Assembly: GCA_021292165.1 (NCBI GenBank)
Contig: CM037878.1
Coordinates: 285,209,744-285,273,743, forward strand
Source of the DNA: Shinisaurus crocodilurus
Taxonomy: Eukaryota > Chordata > Lepidosauria > Squamata > Shinisauridae
Reading direction: 5' to 3'
DNA length: 64,000 nt
Shown: piece after piece, positions 38,511-49,009 of the stretch
Layout: every line of letters starts with the position of its first letter
Position numbering within the stretch: position 1 is the first letter of the stretch
Notes under the pieces: model-generated
Seen by the model: only the letters and a program-made list of their open reading frames with translations
Database searches by the model: none
What the model was told of the DNA's origin: nothing
Translations under genes and position numbers: made by a program

Positions 38511-39245
38511 AGAATCATAGAATAGTAGAGTTGGAAGGGGCCTCTAAGGCCATCGAGTCCAACCCACTGCTCAATGCAGGAACCCAAATCAAAGCATCTC
38601 TGACAGATGACTGTCCAGCTGCACCTTGAATGCCTCCAGTGTGGGAGAGCCCACCACCTCCCTAGGTAGTTGGTTCCATTGTCGAATTGCTCTAACGGTC
38701 AGGAATTTTTTTTCTGATGTCCAGGCTTCCTGTCACTTGAGCCCATGATTCCATGTCCTGCAATCTGGGATGGTCGAGAAGAGATCCTGGCCCTCCTCTG
38801 CGTGACAACCTTTCAAGTACTTGGAGAGCGCTATCATATCTCCCCTCAGTCTCCTCTTCTGAAGGCTAAACATGCCCAGTTGCTTCAGTCTCTCCCCATA
38901 GGGCTTTGTTTCTAGTCCTCTTATCTCATCTTGGTTACCCTCCTCTGAGTCCTTTCCAGTTTGTCCACATCCTTCTTAAAGCGGGGTGCCCAGAACTGGA
39001 CGCAGAACTCAAGATGAGGCCTAACCAGTGTTGAGTAGAGGGGAACTAGTACTTTACACGATTTGGAAGCTATACTTCTATTAATGCAGCCCAAAACAGC
39101 ACAACAATTCCAAGATCCTTCTCGCTTGTTGTATTGCTGAGCCACGTATCCCCCATCCTGTAACTGTGCATTTTGGTTTCTTTTTCCTAGATAACAATTG
39201 GTTGTATTTATCTGTGTAGCAATATTCATTTTGGAATATCTCATC
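38511..39245 (-). mobile_element. CR1 LINE 3' fragment with ORF2 C-terminal remnant
   Basis: The plus strand begins GAATCATAGAATAGTAGAGT. The minus strand near 38921-39060 reads [20 protein letters not shown], then [13 protein letters not shown], a classic CR1 ORF2 segment. 5'-truncated, decayed. Confidence 0.9.
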
Positions 39246-39334
39246 ACACTTGCATTCTGTGCTTCCTACGAGATTCAGAGCGGCAGTCTTGGGGTAATCC
39301 CATTTAAAGCAGTTCCAGCTCCAGGTTTTTGAGG

Positions 39335-39665
39335 GCCTTTGGACAAGACACCCTCACTGGTCCTCCTCCCTCAGTGATCTACCTTCTCACCACCATTGTC
39401 ACCAGCTGCTCTTCCTCCTCCTCCTCCTTCCTCATTATTGCTCCCACTCGCTTGCTTGCCAGGCAGAGAGCGGGGGAGCAAGCAGGCCGCGGCATCTCCT
39501 GTCCCTCCTTCTCACCACCACCGTTGTCTGGGCCAGAGTGAGAGGCAGGGGAAGAAGCAGGTTGCAATGGGGAAGAGGAGGAGCAACTCCAGGGGGCTCT
39601 TGCCAATGGGCCCCTGCTGGGGATGTGGCCCTTGGCAAGTGCCCGACCATGCCTACCCTTGACCC
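39335..39665 (+). repeat. Dispersed repeat family R1, copy b
   Basis: Matches the reverse complement of 26085-26400. It starts just below the 3'-UTR intron donor of THRSP copy 1. Contains CTCCTC repeats. Confidence 0.6.
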
Positions 39666-39744
39666 CAGGTCTAGAATAAAGGAACGTTCACTGGCCATAC
39701 GTCACTTCGATAATGACTTACCTTTTCAGTACCCGGTTTGGGTT

Positions 39745-40146
39745 TCACCAGTGAAGACTAATTGTGCTCTGGTTAATCTCTTGCATAATTTCATTGTATC
39801 TGGAGGTCACGGTGTTGGCTCTCCCGGTCAGCTGATGGAAGACGCGCTGCAGGGCAGAGATGTGGTAGTAAAAGAGGCTTTCAAGGTCCGCTTCCCCTTC
39901 GGCCTCTTGTTGTTGTTCTTTCGCCCTGGTGACGATGCTGCTGGGCTGCCGGCTGTCCAGAGGCACCAGACCACCTTCCACCCGCTGCTTGATGGATTTC
40001 AGCTGCGTGAAATATTCAAACAGGTCTTTGTCGGCGTCGGCGTCAAACGCGGTGTCCCGCTCTTCGAAGGAGACTCCTCGGAGGAGGCTGGGAAACATCA
40101 CCGTTTGCTCCATCTTGTGGACTGCGGAGAAGTAGCCTTGTTCCAT
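39745..40146 (-). CDS. THRSP: THRSP (Spot 14) paralogue, copy 1
   Basis: A 133-residue member of the THRSP/MID1IP1 family: small acidic proteins induced by thyroid hormone and carbohydrate that promote lipogenesis, MID1IP1 by polymerising acetyl-CoA carboxylase. The start is the ATG at 40146 (cagccATGG), aligning with the other two copies; the open frame runs further upstream without an ATG. Family motifs: MEQTVMFPSLLRGV (about residues 12-25), DLFEYFTQLKSIK (about 40-52), an acidic linker, YYHISALQRVFHQLT, RANTVTSRYNEIM. It ends ISLHW. The coding sequence is one exon; a donor GAAAAG|GTAAGT begins at 39721, 24 bases after the stop, matching the 3'-UTR intron of THRSP genes. A TATA-like box lies at 40257-40266. 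Convergent with NDUFC2, as in human. Confidence 0.92.
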   Translation of the reverse strand: MEQGYFSAVHKMEQTVMFPSLLRGVSFEERDTAFDADADKDLFEYFTQLKSIKQRVEGGLVPLDSRQPSSIVTRAKEQQQEAEGEADLESLFYYHISALQRVFHQLTGRANTVTSRYNEIMQEINQSTISLHW

Positions 40147-40256
40147 GGCTGCGACAAGGACTTCCTTGCGGGCTTGACGTCTGCTGGAGCTCCCACAACA
40201 AGACAAGCTGTAAGCTGAGTGTGGTGGTTAGGCTTTCCAGCCTTGTGTGCACAAGG

Positions 40257-40312
40257 CAATTTATGCAGCAAGAGCAGGTGAAAGTCAGCCGTGGAGAGCG
40301 TGATCAGGATGG
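40257..40312 (-). promoter_or_regulatory. THRSP copy 1 proximal promoter (TATA-like; CCAAT altered)
   Basis: On the minus strand: CTGATCACGCTCTCCACGG, then GCATAAATTGCC. The order and spacing match copy 3, but the CCAAT of copy 3 is CTGAT here. The TATA-like box lies about 110 bases before the ATG. Confidence 0.5.
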
Positions 40313-40986
40313 TTTCTGTGCCAGTAAAAGGCACTCTTCCAGCTCTGCTCTGTTTTATGTAATCGCAACCTTTATCCTCGTGCGTCTGAGGCAACGGTTT
40401 CCTTTCTTTGCGGTCAGCCATGTAACTTTTTATTTACAGACTGAAATCTTCCCAAAATAGAACTGAATTGTGTCTAGACCTTTAACCCCTTTGCTGGAAC
40501 ATAGCACGGTCACGCTGTCTTGCAACCAGGCCGTAATAGGCGGGGCCAGGCTGAGCTTTGGGACTGGTGCTGATGAGATCTTCTAACAGTTTAGAGCATG
40601 ACGACCTGTCGCCAAAGATGGTGAAACTCCCGGAGCCCAAAATCTGGCTCAGGAGGGGGAAAGTGGCATAGAGCAATCTTTGCCCCCTGTTTTGGCCCAT
40701 TTGCTTTGGCCGTGTAATTGTATTAATATTGCAAGGCTAAACACTTTTGACTGAAACCCTTATCCCAGAATATGAACCGTTGTGCTCTCTGCGGGTCTGT
40801 GATTTTCAGAAGCCGGTGGAGTAGAGTGCAGTGCATCCTGGCCATGTGTCCTCTTTTACAGAGGACATTCCTCTTATCTTTCCAGAGGACTATCTTCTGT
40901 TTGAATGTGTCCTCTGTTTGACGGGCAGCCCAGTCCAAGTCCGATTTAAAGATATGGGGCAGTATCCAATATTGGCCACGCGCTAG

Positions 40987-41893
40987 CAGTGGTCCCCAAC
41001 CTTTTTCGAGTCACGACCCCCTTTTGTAATGGCAAAGTAACCGGGGACCCCCCACCACATTTGCATGAATTTGCATAAATTTGCATTTTGATGGGGTAAA
41101 GAAAAAACATGAAAAAAATACAATTCTTTTTGTATTTCTATTGTTGTACTTGCTCACCTGCCCTTCCTCTCTCTGGATGTTGGTGGAAATAGGGCCCAAC
41201 AGGGAGCAGGTGAGTGAGCGGATTTATCATTTGACTAGCCAGCTTTGTATCAGAAAGGAGAAGACACTTTATTTATTTATTTTACTTTATTTATACCCCG
41301 CCTTTCTTCCTGCAAGGAACCCAAGGCGGCTTACATAATCCTCCTCTCCATGTTATCCTCACAACAATCTTGTGAGGTAGGTTAGGCTGAGAGTCAGTGA
41401 CTGGCCCAAAGTCATCCAGTGAGTTTCATGGCTGAGCGGGGACTAGAACCCGGATCTCCTGAGTCCCAGTCCAACACTCTCACCACTACGCCACACTGGC
41501 TCTCTGTTCTTTGCTTCTGATATTTATTATTAAATTAAAAATTATTAATTTTTTTGCTCCCCCAGCCCCCCTTCCTCCCCCCCCCACTCCCACTCCTTTT
41601 ATCATTCTCCCTGGCTAGTGGGGGGGGGGTTCCTCAGCTTGGGGAGAGTTCACTCTGGTTACCCCCCCTCTCTTTCTCCCTCCCCCCACCCACCTCCTCC
41701 AGCGCTGCCGCGGCCGCCACCTCCCTCCCTAACCACCCCCCTCTTCTCCCCTTATCGCCCCATGTGCTGTATGAGAAAGCAGCTTAGAAACAGCATAAGG
41801 CAGGGGCAAGCAGCGGCAGCAGCAGCAGCAGCAGGAGGAGAACGGCGAAAAGAAGGAGAGACGAAGCCGCAGCGGGGAAAGAAAAGGAGGAGG

Positions 41894-41938
<45 letters not shown>

Positions 41939-42488
41939 GGGAAAGAAAGACAGAAAGAGAAAGCAAGCCTGGGGACAACAAAAACATTAGAAGAGACCGG
42001 CACACGGAGAGAGAAAGAAGCGAAGCAGAGGGGGAAAAACCAGGGAGGCTTCTGATTTGGTGTGGTTTCTGCGCCCCATTTAGCCTCCCCTCACCCCTGG
42101 ACGCTGCCACGACCACCTCCCCTTCCCAGCCCAACAACAGCTCAATCCACCCAGCCTCCTCCAACTCGTTCTTGCAGAGCAGAGATCTGCAGCAGCAGCA
42201 GCAGCAGCAGCAGCAGCGTGTTGCAGGCAACTGTCTGCAGGCAGCGGCTCCTTCTCAAGGCTCGCATGCCTGTTACCCACAAAGCACCACGTGTGGGTGT
42301 GCGCGCGCGCGCTCTCTCCTGTAGCAAAATACCCACCCCTCCCTCCCCCTCCCTCCTTCCAGTATAGTAGTTCCAGCCAACAGCGAAGGGGCACAGGAAC
42401 GCTACTCGCTTCCACCCTGGCTGGCGACCCCCCAGGAAACACGTCGCGACCCCCTTGGGGGTCGCGACCCCCAGGTTGGAGAACGTTG
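40987..42488. mobile_element. 1.5-kb hAT-like non-autonomous element with SINE insertion
   Basis: Inverted ends CAGTGGTCCCCAACC...TCACGACCCCC and GGGGGTCGCGACCCCCAGGT, then TGGAGAACGTTG. Flanks CGCGCTAG and CCGGCTAG (6 of 8). The interior has (GA)n at 41897-41935, (AGC)n at 41815-41838 and 42188-42217, and a SINE at 41270-41504. Open frames here are repeat artefacts. Confidence 0.6.
41270..41504 (-). mobile_element. MIR-like tRNA-derived SINE (CORE-SINE type)
   Basis: TTTATACCCCGCCTTTCTTC, CCTGCAAGGAACCCAAGGCG, GTTAGGCTGAGAGTCAGTGA, ending CACCACTACGCCACACTGGC. Reverse orientation, full length. Confidence 0.8.
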
Positions 42489-42799
42489 CCGGCTAGCGGG
42501 ATCCTACCACTGGTGCAATGTGAACCTAGAGGTTCCTGAAACAAGCCGAAATGAGCAGGAAAATGCTTGCTTCCAGAAGGGTGCAGATCAGCGGAGTTTA
42601 CAGAAGGGAGTTCTGCTGACCAGTCCCGTTCCTGAAATGAATGTTTCCGCACATATCCGAAGTTACTTTTAGAACCTCTAATTCCCACTTTGCACAAGCA
42701 GTGGGTCCTACAAGCACAACAAAACTAGCAGAGTGGCAGTATTGGATGCTGCCCAAAGAACCATAAGGGGGGGAGCAGGAGGGGTCTTGAAGCTGCCTA

Positions 42800-43790
42800 T
42801 CCACAGTTAGCCCCAGAGGTAGTGTTAAGGGGCGGCCCACTAGGGCTGGAGCCCCAAATCTTTCATCTGGAGCCCTGAATCCCTGGGAGGCCATCTGCCC
42901 CACCACTCTGCTGCCCATGGGTACTTGCTGAAATAAAGGTGCAGGGGCCTAGCCTGAGGATCTCTGTTGCATCTGATCCCCCTGTATGAGCTGGCTTTTG
43001 GCCCACATGTGCTTCACCTCCTGCTGCCCCCCTGGATCTTTCTGCCTGAGTTTTTTTTCCTGAAATCAACTGCCCTCCTCTCCCCTGTCCATATATCCCC
43101 TTTTACAAATAGGGGTGTCCTTAGAAGACCGGGTCCTTTACAGACTTTAGAGCAGTGTTCTCCAACCTGGGGTCCCCAGATGTTTTTGGCCTGCGAAAGA
43201 AGGGAGGAAAGGAAGAGGAAAGCGGCGCGCGTGTGCGCGAAAGAGAGAGGAAACCACAGAAAGATTATTTTTAAAAAAGATTAAGGGGGGGGAGAGGTGG
43301 GGGAGACTGATGAAAAAGGAAAGAAAGACAGAAAGAAAGAAAGAAAGAAAAAGAAAGAGGAACACAAAATGAACTGAAGTAGACCATTGGAGAAGGGGAA
43401 AAGACAAAACAGATTAAGAGGAAGGAAGAAAAATTAGACTGGCTGGAAGGAAGGGGAGATTTTGCCCACCAGCCTCCCATCCCATCATTGGCCCCTGCCC
43501 AGGAAGGCGAAGGAGGTGTTTGCAGGTGCATCCTTCCCGCCGCCCACCAGCCTCCCATCATTGGCCCCTGCCCGCCTCCGCCAGCCTGTCGCCTTCTCTG
43601 CCTCTTTTGATGCTCGTTGCGAGGAGGCGCCTGCCTGAAGCTTCAGTGGCGCCAGCTTGGAGACGGAGCCCTGAGGTGGAGGAGAGAGAGGGAGGGGCGC
43701 GCTTCTTTCGCCTCCCCTTCCCCCGCGTTCTGGTGCCCCCGTTTAGCCTGGCGCTCTAGGCAGCAGCCTAGTTCGCCTAATGGTAGCACC
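42800..43790. mobile_element. hAT-like element containing repeat family R2, copy b
   Basis: The left part 42810-43095 is the inverse of 35025-35330. The right end TTCGCCTAATGGTAGCACCG, then GCCCTG, looks like a terminal inverted end whose left partner is decayed (about 42806). Internal (AAAG)n at 43320-43360. Confidence 0.45.
43153..43190. mobile_element. Single arm of the palindromic hAT-type element
   Basis: CAGTGTTCTCCAACCTGGGG, TCCCCAGATGTTTTTGGCCT, then unrelated sequence. The right arm is absent. Confidence 0.55.
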
Positions 43791-43794
43791 GGCC

Positions 43795-44345
43795 CTGATT
43801 GTATTGAGACAGCACGCGGCTATTTTTACAAAGTATTTAATGGAGCGGAACTAATAGACTACCGGGAATTTCACACCATAAACAATGAAGTCCATAAAAA
43901 TCGCTGAAGCGGACAGAAGACTTCAAAACACATACGAGGATAGGCTTTGCTTAATACAGAGAATCAACCTTACATCAGAGACTCTGACTTACTGAGCTAA
44001 CGTAGCGGTTCGGGTTGCCGGTCTCCAGGTGCCACGCCCGGGGTTGGAAGAAGCTTGGTCCTGACCGGAGCCAGGGACCTGATCCGTGCACGCCTGCACC
44101 GTGTTCCCAACAACCCTTTTGTTCCTCATGACATGCTTTTTCTACCCTCCCTCACCCCCTCCCCGCCCTCGATGACCAGGTGGGCTGGTTCCGCCCCGCA
44201 GGGTGGTGGTGCCTCTTGGGTGCTGGCACCTCCTGGATACTTTGGGGTACTTTGCAGCTCTTTAAGACTGCGCTCCCCACCTCTGGAATGTTTGCACTTC
44301 CTTGAGGGCAGGTGTAAATGCGTCCTATTGAGGGTATGCAGATGA
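43795..44345. other. Intergenic sequence, nothing identified
   Basis: No repeat or coding motif recognised. Pyrimidine-rich around 44130-44165. Confidence 0.45.
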
Positions 44346-44516
44346 GTGGTTTATGCTGGCTCAACTTGTCTGAGCGTGGGAAGCTAAGCAGGGTCAGGCC
44401 TGGTTGTTACTTGGATGGGAGACCCCTCCTCTAGTTTCCTGCATTGAGCAGGGGGTTGGACTCGATGGCCTTGTAGGCTCCTTCCAACTCTATGATCTAT
44501 GAAATCTATGAAATGT
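44346..44516 (+). mobile_element. 5S-rRNA-derived SINE with CR1-type tail, copy 4
   Basis: Head GGAAGCTAAGCAGGGTCAGG, CCTGGTTGTTACTTGGATGG, GAGACC; tail GGACTCGATGGCCTTGTAGG, ending ATCTATGAAATCTATGAAAT. Confidence 0.85.
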
Positions 44517-44686
44517 AGCTATGCAGATGTAGTGTGTACAACCGGTCTGCCCAGAACTGTGTCTCCTGTCCGCACCCACCCCCCGTGGGGATTATGCAGA
44601 CAGATGGGGGAAGAGGGGTGCCTGCGAAAGGGGAAAACTATGTCAGGGTTCAGCCATGTGTGAACAGGCTTTCTCCACACACACAC

Positions 44687-44711
44687 ACAAACAAACAAAC
44701 AAACAAACAAA
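44687..44711. repeat. (ACAA)n/(CA)n microsatellite
   Basis: CACACACACACAAACAAACA followed by further ACAA units. Confidence 0.85.
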
Positions 44712-45259
44712 TCCCCAGCTATAAGGATGAGAAAGTCACTGCCAGTCAGAATACTGGACTAAATGGAGAAATACTCTGACCCCGTATCAGGCAGCTAGTG
44801 CCAATGTCTCTTGCAAACCCTGCCCTCCCCTCGACACTGGGATGTTCAGAGGAGACCCAGATTTTCAGACTTAGGTTGTCAGCAAAACGGTGGCACGAAC
44901 CGGTTTCACAAACACTGATGAAACCTTCTTGGCACCCTTCGCAGACTTGGCTCAGTCTCCCCACTGGCCAGGCAAGCGCCTTGCCAAAAGGGATCAGGAG
45001 ATTTCTGTTCAGTGCCAGACCAGACATGATGATACAACATCTCTCTCTCTCTCTCTCCTGTTAGTGGTCAACTGAAAGATAACATAAGCCCTTGAACTCC
45101 TAGAACTTGATGGCAAGTAGCTGATATAGGCAAAAGTGTCTGGGAGTGAATCGGTACCGTCAATAAAATCACAAGGAAGTCACTGCCTCAATCTTGACAT
45201 TCACAGGAACCCAGTATTGATTGAGTGGCTGAAAAAGGAGTGCTTTTGGTTGGCATGGA

Positions 45260-45314
45260 ACCACCCCAATCAGGTTCTCCAGCATTGGCCAAGATTGGCT
45301 CTTCTTGTATAAAT
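45260..45314 (+). promoter_or_regulatory. THRSP copy 2 proximal promoter (CCAAT boxes, TATA)
   Basis: CCCCAATCAGG at 45264-45274, ATTGG at 45284 and 45294, and TATAAAT at 45308-45314, about 134 bases before the ATG. From TATA onwards it aligns with the same region of copy 3 (AAATTG, then AGTTACGA, then CTAAC). Confidence 0.6.
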
Positions 45315-45447
45315 TGACACGAGCCAGGCTGAAAGTTACGACTGCTCACATAGCTAACCTACGGTAGCCTTTTGTGCAGCCCCATTGGGAGCTTGAAAAA
45401 GAAGCAAACTTCATACCCGGAGAACGAGAATCTCTCTCCCCATCACC

Positions 45448-45846
45448 ATGGAAGGATACTTCTCCGCCGTCCGCAAGATGGAGCAAACAGTGATGTTTCC
45501 CAGCCTCCTCCAGGGAGTCTCCTTGGAAGACCAGGACAACATATTTGAGGCCAACTCTTGTGATGGAGATTCCGGGGACAGAGACCTGTATGACTATTTC
45601 ATGCTCCTCAAATCCATCAAGCTGATGGCGGAGAGCGGCCTGGTGGTCCCCCTCAACGACAAGAATCCCAGCAGCAGAGAAGAGGAGGGCAAAGAGGAGG
45701 CTGATCTTGAAGGACTCTTCCATTATCACGTGTCTGGCTTGCGCCACGTTCTCACTCAGCTGACGACGCGAGCCAACACTGTGACTTCCAAATACAATGA
45801 AATTATGGGGCAGATCAACCAGAACAAAATCTCTCTCCACTGGTGA
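45448..45846 (+). CDS. THRSP: THRSP (Spot 14) paralogue, copy 2
   Basis: A 132-residue intact THRSP-family protein, MEGYFSAVRKMEQTVMFPSL at the N-terminus. Of the three it has the longest acidic loop after the first helix (about residues 30-45, SCDGDSGDRDLYDY) and then LLKSIKLMAESGLVVPL. The C-terminal half is HYHVSGLRHVLTQLTTRANT, VTSKYNEIMGQIN, ending ISLHW like copy 1. The start has a strong context (caccATGG). The TATA box is at 45307-45314, with CCAAT at 45266-45270 and inverted CCAAT at 45284 and 45294. The splice donor CAAAG|GTGAGT, 25 bases after the stop, points to a non-coding last exon, possibly ending at the AATAAA near 47181. Confidence 0.93.
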   Translation: MEGYFSAVRKMEQTVMFPSLLQGVSLEDQDNIFEANSCDGDSGDRDLYDYFMLLKSIKLMAESGLVVPLNDKNPSSREEEGKEEADLEGLFHYHVSGLRHVLTQLTTRANTVTSKYNEIMGQINQNKISLHW

Positions 45847-46106
45847 AGCACACACAGAGAGAACAGCAAAGGTGAGTTGTCTACTGACTGGAATCACTTT
45901 GATTCCTCCCGCCCCTTTTCTTCCTTGTTTCTGTGCCCAGCTCTTCTAATCCTCCACCTTCGGAACCATTAATTCACCAGTAGAAATTGGTGTGATAAAA
46001 GTTATTTTGCACCACCATCATGTCTAGTTTAAATAAATAAGCTTGTTTGTTCTTCCTTCCTTCCTTCCTTTGTGGTTAGTTTGTATGGGAGAGATGCTGA
46101 AGCTAT

Positions 46107-46458
46107 AATTTATTTATTTATTTATTTATTATATTTATATCCTGCCTTTTTTCCTGCAAGGTACCCAAGGCAGCTTACGTAATCCCCTTCCTCCTCTCCG
46201 TTTTATCCTCACAACAACCCTGTTGAGGTAGGGTAGGCTGAGAATCAGTGACTGGCCCAAAGTCACCCAGTGAGTTTTGTGGCTGAGTGGGGACTAGAAC
46301 CCGGATCTCCCGAGTCCCAGCCCAACACTCTAACCCAGTGTTCTCCAAGCTTGGGTCCCCAGATGTTTTTGGCCTACAACTCCCAGCAAGCCCCAGCCAG
46401 CATGTGGGGACGCAAGGTTGGAGAACACTGCTGTAACCACTACACCACACTGGCTCTC
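46107..46458 (-). mobile_element. MIR-like tRNA-derived SINE with nested hAT element
   Basis: TATTTATATCCTGCCTTTTT tail (reversed), GAGGTAGGGTAGGCTGAGAA, then the hAT element 46336-46430, and the SINE head resumes CCACTACACCACACTGGCTC. It lies in the putative 3' intron of THRSP copy 2. Confidence 0.78.
46336..46430. mobile_element. Palindromic hAT-type element, 95 bp
   Basis: CAGTGTTCTCCAAGCTTGGG to GGTTGGAGAACACTG; flanks CTCTAACC and CTGTAACC (7 of 8). Inserted in a SINE head. Confidence 0.75.
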
Positions 46459-46736
46459 TGGTTATATAGTCCATCACTGTCTGTCTTGGAAGGTGCATCC
46501 TTCAATCCCATATAAGAGTCAATCAGCGGTGAGGCTTGGGACCTCTGCATGTTCTCAGAGGCACTCTCTCTTCTGCCATCACTTCTCATATTGCAGGGCT
46601 CAACCCTGGAATTGGGAATATCGATTCGGAATATTTATTCTCTGGAAAGCTTAGCGTAAGGCAAGGCAGACACGGAGCGAATCACTTCGCTTCAGCCATG
46701 TTACAGCACTGCGTGCTTACAGACCATTCTCTAGGC

Positions 46737-46832
46737 CAGGTCTTCTCCCCAACCTGGTGCCTTCCAGATGTGTTGGACTGCAACTCCCGTCATTCCCGAC
46801 ACATCTGGAGGGCACCAGGTTGCGGGAGGCTG
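46737..46832. mobile_element. hAT-type foldback element with perfect 8-bp TSD
   Basis: Inverted ends around GGTGCCTTCCAGATGTGTTG and GACACATCTGGAGGGCACCA. CTCTAGGC flanks both sides exactly (46729-46736 and 46833-46840). Related to the main family in TSD type but different in sequence. Confidence 0.72.
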
Positions 46833-47612
46833 CTCTAGGCCGACACGTTTCCAATGTTGAGCCAGGGCAGACCTCAGTTTAAATTAGGCCCCAATTCCCC
46901 CTTTGTAACACCTCTTTCGTCGTCAGTTTTACAGGGCAGGCCGCTGTTCACAACCTGGAGGTGTGTGCGTGCGACTTGGTGGCCCTCTCTGCCTGGGAAG
47001 GAGCCCTTACAGCTGACACCCGGAGACCCTGAATGCAACGGCGTCCATCTTGCAGAATTGCACAGCATGAACTATACTTGAATCACTCTTTTGTGGACCA
47101 GAGAGCTTTCTGCGAACTCCCGTGGCAAATGTAGGCCTCTCGGGTGCTCTGGCTTCCTGGTGCTTGAATAATCACTCGTTTAGATGAATAAATCGTTTCC
47201 AAGCGCATGAACCTGCCTTGTTGTCTACTACTCTGACTGGTGTTGGTGGCTTCCCACGGTCTTTCCAGTCTCTGCCAGCTGAGATCATTTCAACTGGAAA
47301 CTGGCCTGGCTTCAGCAACTGGCATCACTGGCCGACTGCCGGGGCCCCATTAGAGCCCACAACTGAGACCCATTTTGAGGGGCCCTTTCAACTAGGCTGG
47401 GTGGCTGGGAATGGGGCGGGGTGCCATTTTAATTTTCCCACAATGCCCCGGAGTGACGCCATGTCAGCGGCATTGTGGGAAATCGAAACGGCAGCTGCAT
47501 AGGAGAGCTGTCGCTGTGGCCAGTGGCCGGGCTGGCTGGGGATGATAGGAGTTGTCACTGAAAACATCTGGAGGGCACCCAGTTGGGAAAGGGTACTTTA
47601 CATAAATACATA

Positions 47613-47874
47613 CAGTAATACTTTGGATTGCAAGCATAATTCGTTCCGGAACCGTGCTTGTAATCCAAAACACTCTTATATCAAAGTGAGTCTCTGGCGG
47701 GTGTGAGCGGGGCTGATTTCGGTCCACTACGCCCGCTCGAGGCGAGCGGTTACATCCCTACGACTACTTGTCTTGCAAGACCTTGCTCGTTTATCAAGTC
47801 AAAAAATTTTTAAAAATTTGCTTGTCTTGCAAAACGCTCTCAGACCAAGTTACTTGCATCCCAAGGTATTACTG
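47613..47874. mobile_element. Mariner-type MITE, TA target duplication
   Basis: CAGTAATACTTTGGATTGCA to CCCAAGGTATTACTG, flanked by TA. Same family as 19982-20231; an internal 40-60 bp segment differs. Confidence 0.75.
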
Positions 47875-47904
47875 TACATTCATAATAGCCTGCCCTTGTA
47901 ACTT

Positions 47905-48123
47905 TTTTTAATTTTATTTTAATTTATTATATTTCTACCCCGCCTTTTTTCCTGCAAGGAACCCAAGGCAGCTTACAGAATCCTCCTCCTCCTCTCCATT
48001 TTATCCTCACAACAACCCTGTGAGGTAGGCTAGGCTGAGAGTCCGTGACTGGCCCAAAGTCACCCAGTGAGTTTCATGGCTGAGCGGGGACTAGAACCCG
48101 GATCTCCCGAGTCCCAGTCCAAC
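47905..48123 (-). mobile_element. MIR-like tRNA-derived SINE, head truncated
   Basis: CTACCCCGCCTTTTTTCCTG, GGCCCAAAGTCACCCAGTGA, ending CCCAGTCCAACAC, where the next element begins. Confidence 0.72.
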
Positions 48124-48346
48124 ACTTGTGATCTAATCTCATGCAGGGCCAGATCTAGGGGGCCAATGAGTTAGGCAGTAGCCTAAAAGGCCAGGTTTGG
48201 GGAGCCTGTCATGGGCTCTCCATTCAATAATCCTCTCCACAGCTGGAGGAAAACTGCACAAGCAGTTCGTCTTTCCTTATAAAGCAGGGCAGCACCGACC
48301 TGCTTCACCAGCACCTGTTCTGTCCTCCCTTTCTTTAATGATCTGC

Positions 48347-48440
48347 ATCCAGGAGTGGGACCAGGAAAATATAATAAAATAAAAGGTGGCTATGTGGCCA
48401 TCTTTTATTTTATTATATTTTCCTGGTCCCACTCCTGGAT
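48347..48440. repeat. Near-perfect hairpin: 44-bp arms, 6-base loop
   Basis: The left arm starts ATCCAGGAGTGGGACCAGG and ends AAAAGGTGGC. The right arm is its inverse with one mismatch (G against A near the loop). The arms include TATAATAAAATAAAA. Confidence 0.9.
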
Positions 48441-48539
48441 CCAAAACAGCAGCCTGACACAAAGCAGATGAGCTTTCCCCCTTATGCGTTATGTCAGCAC
48501 TGGACACAAAGGCAAGGAAAGTAAAAGTCGATAACTCGA

Positions 48540-48669
48540 ATTTCATTTATTAAATTTCTGTGCTGCCCAAGAGTCAAAGCTCTCTGGGTGGTTTACAAAG
48601 ATTAAAACCTTTAAAAATACATTATAAAAACCATATACATACAAACATACTGTATAAGCAGACAACACA

Positions 48670-48709
<40 letters not shown>

Positions 48710-49000
48710 CTAAAAACAATTTTAAACCATCAACAAGAAAAAAATCCAAGACCTGATTAATAAAACTGCATCATAAGCTTCCAAATGCCTGAGAAAAGGA
48801 GAAGGTCTTAACCTGGCGCCGAAAAGAAAACCATGCTGGTGCCAGGTGGGCCTCGTCAGGGAGGTCATTCCAAAATTGGGGGGGCCACCACCAAGAAGAC
48901 CCTCTTTTTCATTGCCGCCTTCTGAGCCTCCCTCGTAGGAGACATCTGGAGGAGGGCCTTAGATGATGACCGTAGTGTATGGATAGGCGCATCCCGGGAG
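48540..49000 (-). mobile_element. Reptilian LINE-type repeat, reversed
   Basis: TTTCATTTATTAAATTTCTG, GCTCTCTGGGTGGTTTACAA, A-rich stretch with (GA)n at 48677-48702, then GGAGGTCATTCCAAAATTGG and CCACCACCAAGAAGACCCTC. Confidence 0.45.
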
Positions 49001-49009
49001 AATGTGAAT

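Noticed and set aside
39745..40206. A 153-residue form of THRSP copy 1 starting at 40206
   Set aside because: The first codon there is TTG. The ATG at 40146 has a strong context and aligns with the starts of copies 2 and 3.
41618..42697. Frames of 83-205 codons on both strands
   Set aside because: They run through (GA)n and (AGC)n repeats inside a hAT-like element; no motif and no agreement between copies.
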